A DNA stretch of 64,000 bases from the NCBI RefSeq assembly GCF_021290965.1, contig NZ_JAJOYT010000004.1, positions 310,001-374,000 of the forward strand, in the 5' to 3' direction. Within the stretch, counting starts at the first letter, position 1; each line of letters starts with the position of its first letter. The translations under genes were made by a program, and so were the position numbers. Under the pieces are notes generated by a model. The model searched no databases. It was not told the DNA's origin and was given only the letters and a program-made list of their open reading frames with translations. This stretch comes from Rheinheimera faecalis. GTDB lineage: Bacteria; Pseudomonadota; Gammaproteobacteria; Enterobacterales; Alteromonadaceae. This document shows positions 35,883 through 44,850 of this stretch, in pieces.

Positions 35883-36275
35883 ATGAACTACGAATTAACA
35901 GCTGACGATTTAAACAAACTCAGTTTATTGGACGCTGAACAGCGTTATGACTACTTCATTCAGGCCGTGGCCGATCTGGAAAAGATCTGGATCCTGGTGG
36001 ATGAAGAAGGTTTTGTATTGGTTGATGCTGATGAAGAGCGTTGCATCCCGGTATGGCCACATGCTGAATTAGCAGAACTGTGGATCAACGGTGACTGGGC
36101 TCAGTGTCAGGCTCAAGCTGTTGACATCGCGACCTGGTTAGACAAGTGGACCAGCGGTTTAGACGGCGACGAGTTAGCTATCGCTGTGTTCCCACACGCA
36201 GCTGAACCTGGCGTGGTGATTGGCCCTGAAGAGTTTTCTGAAACTCTGATTGAAGCGACACAAGACAACGAATAA
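35883..36275 (+). CDS. DUF2750-family cytoplasmic protein
   Basis: A 130-residue, strongly acidic protein whose sequence (RYDYFIQAVADLEKIWILVDEEGF, IPVWPHAELAELW, WLDKWTSGLDGDELAIAVFP) fits the DUF2750 family of small proteins with no assigned function. No signal peptide or membrane segment. It stands alone, GAGG upstream, and is followed by a palindromic repeat. Confidence 0.75.
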   Translation: MNYELTADDLNKLSLLDAEQRYDYFIQAVADLEKIWILVDEEGFVLVDADEERCIPVWPHAELAELWINGDWAQCQAQAVDIATWLDKWTSGLDGDELAIAVFPHAAEPGVVIGPEEFSETLIEATQDNE

Positions 36276-36283
36276 CAGTTTTA

Positions 36284-36342
36284 AATTGGGGTCAGATCAC
36301 ATTGTTAACAGTTCGATTAACAATGTGATCTGACCCCATTTT
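36284..36342. repeat. Palindrome of the TGGGGTCAGA family
   Basis: TGGGGTCAGATCACATTGTT (from 36287, arm to 36308) pairs perfectly with 36317-36338 around the loop CAGTTCGA; outer A/T bases extend the stem with one mismatch. It begins 12 nt after the DUF2750 stop. The stem resembles the 33934 copy, but the loop is longer. Confidence 0.93.
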
Positions 36343-36427
36343 TATGGCTAAGATTTTCTCCTTGAAGCTATTGATAACAATTCTTGATTAGATTATGATG
36401 CCCGCAGTTCAATACGCAGGTGCATTT

Positions 36428-36652
36428 ATGTACGTTTGTCTTTGTAAAGCAGTCACAGATAAAGCCATTCGCCAACAGGTCGAAGCGGGCGCTTGTTCTA
36501 TGCGTGAGCTGAAACAAACTTTGGGTGTAGGCACTCAATGTGGCAAATGTGTCTGTCAGGCCAGCGATATTCTTGACGCTGCTTTATCTAAATATGCGTC
36601 ACAACAACCTATCCCGGTGTTGATGATCAATAACACTCGCCCTGCTGCTTAA
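36428..36652 (+). CDS. bfd: Bacterioferritin-associated ferredoxin (Bfd)
   Basis: A 74-residue [2Fe-2S] protein beginning MYVCLCKAVTDKAIRQ with Cys4, Cys6, Cys38 and Cys41 (CxC...CGKC), the Bfd ligand pattern. It donates electrons to bacterioferritin for iron release. An upstream in-frame ATG (36395) adds eleven residues without ribosome-site support, so 36428 is chosen. No bacterioferritin gene is adjacent. Iron (Fur) control is expected for the family, but no convincing Fur box is visible. Confidence 0.93.
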   Translation: MYVCLCKAVTDKAIRQQVEAGACSMRELKQTLGVGTQCGKCVCQASDILDAALSKYASQQPIPVLMINNTRPAA

Positions 36653-36778
36653 TTCATTCCTGAACCTCTAAGCACTATTCTTCATTTTTATTCATAAAAT
36701 CAGCATTTAAAGTTAAATTGGCTGCATTTATTGCTGCGGCTAGGCATAATGTTGGCATCTTTTCCTGAGGTAAACCTT

Positions 36779-37669
36779 ATGACTAAAATTGCTAAGGTTG
36801 CGATAGTGGGGGGCACCCACGGCAACGAATTCTCCGGTATTTATGCCATTCGTCAGTACCAGGTCAATCCAGCGTTGATCCAGCGCCCAAGCTTTGAAAC
36901 CAGCACTTTGTTTGCCAATCCTGAAGCGCATAAAGCCAATAAGCGTTATTTACACAGCGACTTAAACCGCCAGTTTAAAAATGTCGATTTGGCCAATCCA
37001 CATCTGACTAATTATGAGCAAAGCCGCGCCAAAGTGATCAATGAAATTTTAGGGCCAAAAGGCAACGCCAAAACCGATCTGGTGATCGATTTACACAACA
37101 CCACCAGCAATATGGGCGCCTGTTTGATCATGACGCAAGCCGGTGCTTTTTATAATCAGATGGCCGCTTACGTAAAGATGAAAATGCCAGAAGCTATTAT
37201 CTCCCGCGATGAGGACCATTTAGCCGCTGAAGATCACGCGCTGATGTGTACGCTGGGTCGCTATGGGGTGATAGTGGAAGTAGGGCCACAATCTCAGTCT
37301 GTGCTGCGTCAGGACGTGCTGGAGCAAATGCATGAGATGACGGCACACATTCTGGACTTTGTGGAGCTGTACAACACCCAGAGCCTGCCAGAGCTGCCAA
37401 AACGCACTGAAGCTTATCTGTATCTGCACAGCATTAAATTGCCAATGAATGAAAAAGGCGAACGTTTGGGTATGGTGCACAAAAATGTGCAGGACAAGGA
37501 CTATCATCCTATCCACCCTGGCGATCCTATTTTCACTTTATTTGATGGCACTGAAGTGCCTTACGACGGCGATACAGTGGTGTATCCAACCTTTATCAAT
37601 GAAGCCGCCTATTACGACAACAATCTGGCGATGTCACTGAACGACAAAATCTGGATTGAGCTGGAATAG
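36779..37669 (+). CDS. Aspartoacylase (M14-like zinc amidohydrolase)
   Basis: 296 residues of the ASPA/AstE-type family: VGGTHGNEFSGI supplies zinc-binding His and Glu, SDLNRQF and VIDLHNTTSNMGA the third ligand and substrate residues, and VIVEVGPQ the catalytic Glu region. It hydrolyses N-acyl-aspartate. GAGG lies 7 nt before ATG 36779. A longer frame from 36731 lacks support. It ends two nucleotides before a palindromic repeat that leads into the RAYT gene. Confidence 0.88.
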   Translation: MTKIAKVAIVGGTHGNEFSGIYAIRQYQVNPALIQRPSFETSTLFANPEAHKANKRYLHSDLNRQFKNVDLANPHLTNYEQSRAKVINEILGPKGNAKTDLVIDLHNTTSNMGACLIMTQAGAFYNQMAAYVKMKMPEAIISRDEDHLAAEDHALMCTLGRYGVIVEVGPQSQSVLRQDVLEQMHEMTAHILDFVELYNTQSLPELPKRTEAYLYLHSIKLPMNEKGERLGMVHKNVQDKDYHPIHPGDPIFTLFDGTEVPYDGDTVVYPTFINEAAYYDNNLAMSLNDKIWIELE

Positions 37670-37670
37670 T

Positions 37671-37735
37671 AAAAATGGGGTCAGATCGCATTGTTTATTT
37701 ATTGTAAAAATAATGTGATCTATCCCCATTTTTTT
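37671..37735. repeat. Diverged palindrome of the TGGGGTCAGA family, 5' of RAYT
   Basis: AAAAATGGGGTCAGATCGCA (from 37671) faces AATGTGATCTATCCCCATTT (37712-37731) across an AT-rich centre. Several arm positions mismatch (GTC vs TAT, G vs A), so this copy is decaying or old. It separates the aspartoacylase stop from the transposase gene, about 50 nt upstream of the RAYT start codon. Confidence 0.88.
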
Positions 37736-37784
37736 GAGTTTAACAGCTATTCTTAGTGGTGTTTCTTTGCAATGGAGGCACACC

Positions 37785-38474
37785 ATGCCACGTCATCAAC
37801 GCTATTGTCCGGCTGATGTACCACAGCATGTGGTTCAACGCGGAAATAATCACCAGCCTTGCTTTTTTGATCCGCAGGATTTTGCTACCTACCTGAATTA
37901 TCTTACTGAATACAAAGAGCAATTCTATGTGGACATTCATGCATGGGTTTTGATGTCTAACCATGTTCACCTCTTATGCACACCTAAGGAAGAGATGGCG
38001 ACCAGTGTATTGATGCAGTCGGTAGGGCGAAAGTATGTTCGTTATTTCAATACTCGTTATCAGCGTTGCGGCACTTTATGGGAAGGGCGCTTTAAATCTT
38101 GTTTGATTGCAGAAGAAGCTTATGTGCTGAATGTTTATCGATATATTGAGATGAATCCAGTGCGTGCGGCAATGGTTCAGAGGCCGGAACATTACTTCTG
38201 GTCCAGCTATAGTTGTAATGCTCTGGGCCGTTCCAGCGATCTTATTACACCAGACCCACGTTATCTGGCTTTGGGTGAAAACGATGCTGAGCGGCAAATG
38301 AATTACAGGACATTATTTAATGGTGCTTTAGCTGAAGAAGAGCTCTGTTCTATCCGCAGTTCTTTGCAACAATGTTCACTGTTGGGCAGTGCTGCGGCTC
38401 AAAAAGGTGTCGCAGCAAAATTCGGTTTGAGTATCCCAAAACAAAGTGCAGGCAGACCAAGATCCAACCAATAA
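37785..38474 (+). CDS. REP-associated tyrosine transposase (RAYT, IS200/Y1-type HUH)
   Basis: 229 residues of the Y1 transposase family: opening RYCPADVPQHVVQRGNN, the metal-binding HUH motif (SNHVH, His60 and His62), and the catalytic-Tyr helix YRYIEMNPVRAAMV (Tyr120 likely). RAYTs are single-copy domesticated relatives of IS200 thought to mobilise REP-type palindromes. GGAGG 5-8 nt upstream fixes ATG 37785; the longer frame from 37734 starts inside the repeat. Palindromes of the TGGGGTCAGA family abut both sides, the 3' copy overlapping the TAA stop. The gene appears intact. It is not a full insertion sequence, as no separate terminal repeats or target duplication are seen. Confidence 0.92.
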   Translation: MPRHQRYCPADVPQHVVQRGNNHQPCFFDPQDFATYLNYLTEYKEQFYVDIHAWVLMSNHVHLLCTPKEEMATSVLMQSVGRKYVRYFNTRYQRCGTLWEGRFKSCLIAEEAYVLNVYRYIEMNPVRAAMVQRPEHYFWSSYSCNALGRSSDLITPDPRYLALGENDAERQMNYRTLFNGALAEEELCSIRSSLQQCSLLGSAAAQKGVAAKFGLSIPKQSAGRPRSNQ

Positions 38475-38530
38475 AAATGGGGTCAGAACACATTAGTTAC
38501 GTATAACTAATGTGTTCTGACCCCATTTTT
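38473..38530. repeat. Perfect palindrome of the TGGGGTCAGA family, 3' of RAYT
   Basis: AAAAATGGGGTCAGAACACA (arm 38473-38499) is perfectly complementary to 38504-38530 around CGTA. The inner stem is AACACATTAGTTA rather than ATCACATTGTTAA, so it is a sequence variant. It starts within the RAYT stop codon and ends 8 nt from the convergent gloA stop, where the A/T-flanked stem could act as a bidirectional terminator. Confidence 0.95.
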
Positions 38531-38538
38531 AACCTAGA

Positions 38539-38940
38539 TTACAGCTGAACGTAGCTGGCTTTTTTCTGGATAAGTTCGATGGCGTAGTTGTCCGGGTCGC
38601 GTACAAAAGCGATTTCTGTAGTACCACCTTTCACTGGGCCTGGCTCACGACTAATCACGCCACCTTTAGCGCGAATAAGCTCACAAGCAGCATAAATATC
38701 ATCTACTTCAAGGGCTATATGGCCATAAGCAGTGCCTAACTCGTAACTGTCGACGCCCCAGTTGTAAGTTAACTCCAATACCGCACCTTCGCTTTCATCG
38801 CTAAAACCAACAAAAGCCAATGTGTATTTGTATTCAGCATTTTCTGAGGTACGTAACAACTTCATGCCGAGGACTTCAGTGTAAAAGGCCAAAGAGCGTT
38901 CTAAGTTAGTGACACGGAGCATGGTATGTAAAATGCGCAT
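38539..38940 (-). CDS. gloA: Lactoylglutathione lyase (glyoxalase I)
   Basis: A 133-residue GloA with the four metal ligands in the expected places: His5 (MRILHTMLR), Glu in AVLELTYNW, His in AYGHIALEV, and Glu in YAIELIQ. It isomerises the hemithioacetal of methylglyoxal and glutathione to lactoylglutathione. It follows nth by 9 nt on the same strand, so the two are probably cotranscribed at the end of the rsx-nth unit. Confidence 0.96.
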   Translation of the reverse strand: MRILHTMLRVTNLERSLAFYTEVLGMKLLRTSENAEYKYTLAFVGFSDESEGAVLELTYNWGVDSYELGTAYGHIALEVDDIYAACELIRAKGGVISREPGPVKGGTTEIAFVRDPDNYAIELIQKKASYVQL

Positions 38941-38949
38941 AAAATTTCC

Positions 38950-39582
38950 TTAATCGACTTTTTCGGCAAACTCGCACAGATCTTCAATCAGGCAGCTGCC
39001 ACATTTAGGTTTACGGGCTATGCAGGTATAACGACCATGCAAAATAAGCCAGTGATGCACATCCAGCTTAAATTCGGCTGGCACCACTTTGAGTAACTTC
39101 TGTTCCACTTCATCAACATTTTTGCCGGGCGCAAATTTTGTCCTGTTGCTGACCCGGAAAATATGGGTATCGACAGCAATAGTAGGCCAGCCGAAGGCAG
39201 TGTTCAGCACTACATTCGCGGTTTTACGGCCTACACCTGGCAAGGCTTCTAAAGCTTCACGGTTTTCCGGCACTATGCTGTTGTGCTGGTCTATCAGGAT
39301 ACGGCAGGTTTTGATTAGGTTCTCTGCTTTTGAGTTAAAAAGCCCTATGGTCTTGATGTACTGCTTTACGCCATCGACACCTAAATCAAAAATTGCCTGT
39401 GGCGTATTGGCGACAGGGTAGAGCAGACGGGTGGCTTTATTGACGCTGACGTCTGTGGCCTGAGCCGATAACAATACAGCCACCAGTAATTCAAAAGGCG
39501 AATTAAACTCAAGCTCAGTAGTTGGCTTCGGATTGTTTTCACGCAGGCGCTGTAAAATCTGAATACGTTTTTCTTTATTCAT
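38950..39582 (-). CDS. nth: Endonuclease III (DNA glycosylase/AP lyase)
   Basis: A 210-residue Nth: helix-hairpin-helix LPGVGRKTANVVLNTAF with the catalytic Lys, VDTHIFRVSNR with the catalytic Asp, and a C-terminal [4Fe-4S] site C-x6-C-x2-C-x5-C (CIARKPKCGSCLIEDLC). It excises oxidised pyrimidines. Location directly after rsxE is the common gammaproteobacterial arrangement. Confidence 0.97.
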   Translation of the reverse strand: MNKEKRIQILQRLRENNPKPTTELEFNSPFELLVAVLLSAQATDVSVNKATRLLYPVANTPQAIFDLGVDGVKQYIKTIGLFNSKAENLIKTCRILIDQHNSIVPENREALEALPGVGRKTANVVLNTAFGWPTIAVDTHIFRVSNRTKFAPGKNVDEVEQKLLKVVPAEFKLDVHHWLILHGRYTCIARKPKCGSCLIEDLCEFAEKVD

Positions 39583-39621
39583 GTGGCTTTATTTAAAACT
39601 CTTTATTCAAATTTTTTAAGA

Positions 39622-40317
39622 CTAAGTGGATACGTGAGTGACCCGTGCCCGGCTGATTTTTTGCTCTACAGGTTTAGCTTTAGCCGCCGCTCTGGCGTCC
39701 ACTGCATTTTTACCCGCAATCAGAAAACCCATCACTAAAAATGCACCTGGCGGCAATATAGCCAATAAAAACTGATGGTCGGCCTGATACAGATGAATAG
39801 TCAGTACTTTGGCCCAGTCACCCAAGAGTAAATCGGCGCCGGCAAATAAGGTACCAGACCCTATCACTTCACGAATGGCACCTAAAGCGCAGAGCACTAA
39901 TGCAAAACCGGTACCCATCATCAAACCGTCAAAGGCGGCTGGTAATACTGCATTTTTGGAGGCATAAGCTTCAGCGCGGCCTATGACAATACAGTTAGTG
40001 ACCATAAGCGGAATAAAAATACCTAAGGCCTGATACAGGTTGTATAAAAAGGCATGCATCAACAGCTCTATCACTGTGACCACAGAAGCGATCACCATCA
40101 CAAAAACCGGAATGCGGATTTCATTTGGCACATAGTTTCGAACCAAAGACACCACAGTATTGGTGCTCAGTAACACCAGCATAGTGGCCAAACCTAAACC
40201 TAAAGCGTTGGTCAGGCTGTTGGTCACACCCAATAAAGGACAAAGCCCTAATAACTGCACTAAACCTGGATTATTTTTCCATAGACCCTGACGGACTATT
40301 TCCTGATACTGACTCAT
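39622..40317 (-). CDS. rsxE: Rsx/Rnf electron-transport complex subunit E
   Basis: 231 residues with six membrane helices ([63 protein letters not shown]) typical of RsxE/RnfE. GGAGAACAGC just upstream selects ATG 40317 ([10 protein letters not shown]); a longer frame to 40359 would overlap rsxG and lacks support. It is part of the membrane ferredoxin:NAD oxidoreductase that in Escherichia coli keeps SoxR reduced. Confidence 0.95.
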   Translation of the reverse strand: MSQYQEIVRQGLWKNNPGLVQLLGLCPLLGVTNSLTNALGLGLATMLVLLSTNTVVSLVRNYVPNEIRIPVFVMVIASVVTVIELLMHAFLYNLYQALGIFIPLMVTNCIVIGRAEAYASKNAVLPAAFDGLMMGTGFALVLCALGAIREVIGSGTLFAGADLLLGDWAKVLTIHLYQADHQFLLAILPPGAFLVMGFLIAGKNAVDARAAAKAKPVEQKISRARVTHVST

Positions 40318-40348
40318 GCTGTTCTCCAATTCATCGTAATGCCCATCA

Positions 40349-40975
40349 TCAGGCTCCACAATCGGCTGGCAAGCTGGCCAGTTCAGGATGTTGCTGAATA
40401 TAAACTGCAGCGTTTTTCACGGCTTTGACTACAGCACGAGGTGTAATAGTCGCTCCGGCAAACTGATCAAACTGACCACCGTCTTTTTTGACCGCAAAGC
40501 TGCGATCATCGCCTGAGCCTACAGTCTGGCCATTAAAGCTTAATACCCAAGGAGTTTTGCGTAGTTCAATTTTATCGCCAAGGCCAGGTGTTTCTTTATG
40601 GCTAAGTACCCGCACACCTATCACTTCACTGTCCGGACTAATAGCGGCCAGTACTTCGATTGCACCACTGTAGCCATCGGGCGCTGTGGTCTCCATCAAA
40701 TAAGCTTTTAGCTTGCCTTCAGAGCGATAACGGTAGATTTTTTGTTTGGCGTCTTTGCCCAGCAGTTGGGTATCAAGAACTGCTACACAATCCTTCAGTA
40801 CTTCTGTATTCCCCGCAAGTTCCGGCACTACTTCAACCAAAGTACTCAATTTACTGGCTAGTTGCTGCTTTTCGATTTCAGCTTTGGTGATTTCATTGAC
40901 AGCGGCGACAGCAAAGACACAAAGTACAGCAGCTGTTCCGAGCAATAGCGCATTTTTACCGACAGAACTAAGCAT
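40349..40975 (-). CDS. rsxG: Rsx/Rnf electron-transport complex subunit G
   Basis: A 208-residue flavoprotein subunit: one N-terminal membrane helix ([19 protein letters not shown]) and a periplasmic FMN-binding domain ending in [18 protein letters not shown], where the Thr of GATIT carries the covalent FMN. It overlaps rsxD by one nucleotide (TGATG). Confidence 0.95.
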   Translation of the reverse strand: MLSSVGKNALLLGTAAVLCVFAVAAVNEITKAEIEKQQLASKLSTLVEVVPELAGNTEVLKDCVAVLDTQLLGKDAKQKIYRYRSEGKLKAYLMETTAPDGYSGAIEVLAAISPDSEVIGVRVLSHKETPGLGDKIELRKTPWVLSFNGQTVGSGDDRSFAVKKDGGQFDQFAGATITPRAVVKAVKNAAVYIQQHPELASLPADCGA

Positions 40976-42039
40976 CAGCGCGCTCCTTTGTTTTTATGGC
41001 CATAAGTGCGTGGCTGGGTGTAGTAGTCAATTAAAGGCACTGTCATATTGGCTAACATTACAGCAAAAGCAAAAGCGTCCGGATAACCGCCATAACTGCG
41101 GATCAAAAACACCAGAACCCCTATTAAAGCGCCAAAAATCAACCGGCCTTTTTCAGTGGTTGAAGCGGATACAGGGTCTGTGGCGATAAAAAATGCAGCC
41201 AGCATAGTGGCACCAGAGAATAGCTGAAATAGTGGACTGGCATTGGTATCCGGCGAGATCAGCCATGCCAGTAAACTACAGCCAAACAACGAACCTAATA
41301 CTGCGACTGGAATGCGCCACTGTATGACTTTTTGCTGCAGTAAAAACAAACCACCGAGCAAATAGGCCAGATTGACCCAAAACCAACCTTCACCCGATAA
41401 CCAGCCAAACACAGGTTTTTTCATACTCTCTGCTGTGGTGTAACCCTGAGACAGATCGGTTTTTAAAGTGTCCAGTGGTGTCGCCATACTGATGCCATCC
41501 GCATCCTGACGCAGTTGACTGACACTGTAACCGCTGCAGCTAAAGTCGGTAAAAATAGCGCAGACGGCGTCCACCGGGCCTACAGATAAATGTTGCACCG
41601 GAGCTGCTGGTAACCAACTGGTCATAGGCAGAGGAAATGACACCAACAGCAATACATAAGCCGCCATGGCAGGGTTAAATAAGTTATTGCCTAAACCGCC
41701 GTACAGTTGTTTCACCACTACTATGGCAAAGGCGGTCCCTATCACCACTAACCACCAGGGCGCATAAGAGGGGATAGCGACAGCAAGTAACAAGGCTGTG
41801 ACTAAGGCGCTGTGATCCAGCAGTTTGACTTTGATTTTTTTACTACGAATAGCCAATACAGCGGCTTCGCAGCTCAACGCTGTGATGATCGCGAGCACCA
41901 GTTGAATAAGCACACCATACCCAAAAAAGTAAGCCTGCACAGCTATGCCTGGTACAGCAGCAAGCGCCACAAGTTTCATTAACTGAGCGGTATTTTTTTG
42001 ACTGTGCTGGTGCGGAGAGCTGGCGATTTTAAAACTCAT
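40975..42039 (-). CDS. rsxD: Rsx/Rnf electron-transport complex subunit D
   Basis: 354 residues with about nine membrane helices and the covalent-flavin motif ISMATPLDTLK (Thr) in a periplasmic loop. It ends with the polar GHKNKGAR tail. The start overlaps the rsxC stop by 4 nt (ATGA). Together with RsxG it carries FMN through the membrane part of the pump. Confidence 0.95.
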   Translation of the reverse strand: MSFKIASSPHQHSQKNTAQLMKLVALAAVPGIAVQAYFFGYGVLIQLVLAIITALSCEAAVLAIRSKKIKVKLLDHSALVTALLLAVAIPSYAPWWLVVIGTAFAIVVVKQLYGGLGNNLFNPAMAAYVLLLVSFPLPMTSWLPAAPVQHLSVGPVDAVCAIFTDFSCSGYSVSQLRQDADGISMATPLDTLKTDLSQGYTTAESMKKPVFGWLSGEGWFWVNLAYLLGGLFLLQQKVIQWRIPVAVLGSLFGCSLLAWLISPDTNASPLFQLFSGATMLAAFFIATDPVSASTTEKGRLIFGALIGVLVFLIRSYGGYPDAFAFAVMLANMTVPLIDYYTQPRTYGHKNKGAR

Positions 42040-44294
42040 AACGGCTCACTGTTTTGTTGTTTTTTAGCTTTGGCACGGGCAATTGCTGCTGCAATGGCGG
42101 CTTTTTTTGCATCTTGTTCTGGCGCTGACTCTGCTGGTGCTGCAACTGGCTCTGTAACCTCTGCTGCAGGCGCAGGTTCTATCTGTTGCACTTGTGCTTG
42201 TTCGGCCAGCTTTTTCGCTTTAGCACGAGCTATAGCAGCTGCTACTGCGGCTTTTTTTGCATCGACATCAGGTGCTGGTGTTTCAACAGAAGCTGGTTCT
42301 ACAGCAGCTTCAGGCTCTTGCTGTGTCAGCTTTTTCGCTTTAGCACGGGCTATAGCGGCTGCTACCGCGGCTTTTTTTGCATCCACATCAGAAGCTGGTG
42401 CTTCAGCAGGGGCTGGTTCTACAGCAGCTTCAGGCTCTTGTTGTGAAAGCTTTTTTGCTTTAGCGCGGGCTATAGCGGCAGCTACTGCGGCTTTTTTTGC
42501 ATCTGCATCAGCAGCTGGAGCTTCAGCCGGAGCTGGTTCTGCAGCGACTTCAGGCAAAGCTTCGGCTTGTTTTTTCGCTTTAGCCCGGGCTAAGGCTGCG
42601 GCAATAGCTGCTTTACGTGGATCTTCGGCAGGAGTTGCTGCGTCGTCCGCAACTGGAGCTGAAGTCACAGCTTGTTGTTTCTGCTGCTGATAGGCCAAAG
42701 CTTCTGCTTTTTTACGTTCACGCTCTGCAATAATTTGTTCTTTATCGAGAGGCTGAGCATTTTGCTGCTGAGTGCGTTCCAGTGCTTGTTGCACAGCTGC
42801 TGCGCTTTGAGTGGCCTGACCGCTGGCCTGTTGCTGTGCGACACGCTGTGCAGCCAGTTGCTGGTTGCGTTCTAAACGTTCCTGCTTATCCCGCTCTAAA
42901 CGTTCAGTGCGGGCATCAAAACGGGCTTTGGCTTGTTCAGCTTTTAAGGCTTCACGTTGGGTTTCACGAATATCGGCTTTGGCGACACGGTAATAATGCA
43001 CCAACGGAATTTCGCTTGGACAGACATAAGCACAGGCACCACATTCAATGCAGTCGGATAAATTGTATTCCGCCAGTTTGTCCTGATCTTTGGCTTTGCT
43101 ATACCACAAGAGTTGCTGCGGTAATAAGCTGGCAGGGCAGGCGTCGGCACAAGCGCCGCAGCGGATACAATCCATTTCGTCACTGGCAGCACCCAGTTCG
43201 TTTTCTGTTGGCGCCAGAATACAGTTGGTGGTTTTAACCACAGGAACAGACCAGTCCGCTATAGCAAAGCCCATCATAGGGCCGCCGATAATAATGCGCT
43301 GCTGCGGTTCAGCCTGAAAACCACAGGCATTCAACAAGTCAGAAACAGGGGTACCGATCAGCGCCAGTACGTTTTGCTGCTGGGCTAAGGTTTCACCCGC
43401 CACAGTGACCACGCGGTGGATCAATGGAATATCATCCAGCACTGCCTGAGCTATCGCAAAAGCAGTACCGACGTTTTGCATCACTATGCCGATATCTAAA
43501 GGCCTGCGACCAGCAGGAACTTCTTTATTGGTCAGCAATTGGATGAGTTGTTTTTCGCCACCGGACGGGTATTTAGTAGGTACTTCCCGCACGAAATAGT
43601 TGTCTTTCTGGCCTATAGCGGCTTTTAAAGAGGCTGCTGCAATAGGCTTATCGTCTTCAATACCTATCAATACCGCTTTTGGACTCAGCAGTTTAACCAG
43701 TATCTCGATACCGGCAATAATGTCGCTGGCGCGCTCCTGCATCAGCATGTCATCCGCTGTGATATAGGGTTCACATTCCACAGCGTTGATAATCAGATAA
43801 TCAACAGGCTGTTTAACATTGACCTTAATATGAGTCGGGAAACCTGCGCCGCCCATACCGGAAATACCGGACTCCTGAATACGTTCCAGCAAGGTATAGA
43901 TATCGACCTGATCTGGATCCAAAGGTCTACGAGGCCGCCATTCGTCCATGCCGTCAGGCGCCAGTACTAAGGTGGGTTCAGCTAAGCTGGACGGGTGCGC
44001 GCTGGTATGCAGTTCAATCGCCAACACAGTGCCTGAGGTGGGCGCATGCACAGGCACAGCCATTGCGTTATCCGCCTGAGTTAAAGCCTGGCCCTTCAGT
44101 ACACGATCGCCTACTTTAACCAGCACTTTGCCAGGTACGCCAATATGCTGGCGCAGCGGAATATATAAACGGTCAGGAATATCCAAAAGCGCTACAGGCT
44201 TTTGGTTCGTACGCTCTTTGCGGCTTGGCGGGTGAATACCACCGTGAAAGTCCCAGACTTTTCCTGCCTGAATTTGTTGAAATAAAGTAGGCAA
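42036..44294 (-). CDS. rsxC: Rsx/Rnf electron-transport complex subunit C
   Basis: 752 residues. The N-terminal half has the RnfC pattern WDFHGGIHPP, a GMGGAGFPTHIK nucleotide/FMN site and two [4Fe-4S] clusters (CIRCGACADACP, CIECGACAYVCP). A coiled Gln/Arg-rich linker follows (RFDARTERLERDKQERLERN), then five Ala/Lys-rich repeats of the type KKAAVAAAIARAKAKK. Translation starts at TTG 44294, preceded by GGAG at 7 nt and only one nucleotide after the rsxB stop. Repeat-rich RsxC tails are known in the family, though number and length vary. Confidence 0.95.
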   Translation of the reverse strand: MPTLFQQIQAGKVWDFHGGIHPPSRKERTNQKPVALLDIPDRLYIPLRQHIGVPGKVLVKVGDRVLKGQALTQADNAMAVPVHAPTSGTVLAIELHTSAHPSSLAEPTLVLAPDGMDEWRPRRPLDPDQVDIYTLLERIQESGISGMGGAGFPTHIKVNVKQPVDYLIINAVECEPYITADDMLMQERASDIIAGIEILVKLLSPKAVLIGIEDDKPIAAASLKAAIGQKDNYFVREVPTKYPSGGEKQLIQLLTNKEVPAGRRPLDIGIVMQNVGTAFAIAQAVLDDIPLIHRVVTVAGETLAQQQNVLALIGTPVSDLLNACGFQAEPQQRIIIGGPMMGFAIADWSVPVVKTTNCILAPTENELGAASDEMDCIRCGACADACPASLLPQQLLWYSKAKDQDKLAEYNLSDCIECGACAYVCPSEIPLVHYYRVAKADIRETQREALKAEQAKARFDARTERLERDKQERLERNQQLAAQRVAQQQASGQATQSAAAVQQALERTQQQNAQPLDKEQIIAERERKKAEALAYQQQKQQAVTSAPVADDAATPAEDPRKAAIAAALARAKAKKQAEALPEVAAEPAPAEAPAADADAKKAAVAAAIARAKAKKLSQQEPEAAVEPAPAEAPASDVDAKKAAVAAAIARAKAKKLTQQEPEAAVEPASVETPAPDVDAKKAAVAAAIARAKAKKLAEQAQVQQIEPAPAAEVTEPVAAPAESAPEQDAKKAAIAAAIARAKAKKQQNSEPL
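42061..42690 (-). repeat. Tandem coding repeats at the 3' end of rsxC
   Basis: A block reading (on +) CTTTAGCACGAGCTATAGC, then CTACTGCGGCTTTTTTTGCA, recurs at intervals of exactly 120 bp (units beginning about 42211, 42331, 42451, 42571), with a further copy about 150 bp away at 42061. It encodes 40-residue periods of KKAAxAAAIARAKAKK plus an acidic Pro/Ala/Glu linker. High nucleotide similarity indicates recent unequal duplication or gene conversion. Confidence 0.92.
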
Positions 44295-44295
44295 G

Positions 44296-44850
44296 TTACG
44301 ACTCCAGCACTTTTACCGGGATAGCTTTTAAGTCCCATTTCCAGCGCTCAATACTGCTGGCCAATGGCACCATATCAATGCAATCCACAGGACAAGGTTC
44401 TACACATAAATCACAGCCGGTGCACTCGTCGACAATCACAGTGTGCATTTGCTTGGATGCACCAACAATAGCGTCGACAGGGCAGGCCTGAATACATTTG
44501 GTACAACCAATACATTCGTCTTCACGGATAAAAGCCACACGTTTTACCGCCGGAGTTTGAGCTGCATCCAGAGGTTTGGCTTCAACGCCCATTAAATCAG
44601 CCAGCTTTTTGATCGTAGCGTCGCCACCCGGTGGACATTTGTTGATGTCATCGCCATTGGCTATGGCTTCGGCATAAGGCCTGCAGCCCGGATAACCACA
44701 TTGACCACATTGGGTTTGCGGTAAAATCTCGTCAATTTGTTCGACCAGTGGATCGGAATCCACTTTAAAACGTATAGCGGCATATCCCAGCACAGCACCA
44801 AAAATCAGCGCCAGAATACCCAAAGCCCAAAGGGCTGTGATAATAGACAT
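44296..44850 (-). CDS. rsxB: Rsx/Rnf electron-transport complex subunit B
   Basis: 184 residues: an N-terminal membrane anchor, an Fe-S domain with CGQCGYPGC and a distal CPPGG, and two ferredoxin-type [4Fe-4S] sites ([30 protein letters not shown]). It relays electrons to RsxC. Its ATG follows the rsxA stop directly. Confidence 0.96.
   Translation of the reverse strand: MSIITALWALGILALIFGAVLGYAAIRFKVDSDPLVEQIDEILPQTQCGQCGYPGCRPYAEAIANGDDINKCPPGGDATIKKLADLMGVEAKPLDAAQTPAVKRVAFIREDECIGCTKCIQACPVDAIVGASKQMHTVIVDECTGCDLCVEPCPVDCIDMVPLASSIERWKWDLKAIPVKVLES

Noticed and set aside
36360-36400. Possible Fur box upstream of bfd (GATAACAATTCTTGATTAG)
   Set aside because: Only about half of the 19-bp consensus positions match and the symmetry is poor.
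37671-38530. RAYT region as a complete insertion sequence
   Set aside because: No target-site duplication or IS200/IS605 end structures beyond the shared palindromes, and the flanking copies differ from each other, as in REPtrons.
42195-42620. Regular 120-bp repeats that might suggest a CRISPR array
   Set aside because: The repeats are coding, period is too long, there are no unique spacers of constant length between short repeats, and they continue the rsxC frame.
41998-42690. Long + strand open frame opposite rsxC encoding Ala/Ser/Phe-rich repeats
   Set aside because: It is the exact antisense of the repeated rsxC tail; openness comes from the repeated sequence, with no ribosome site or family resemblance.
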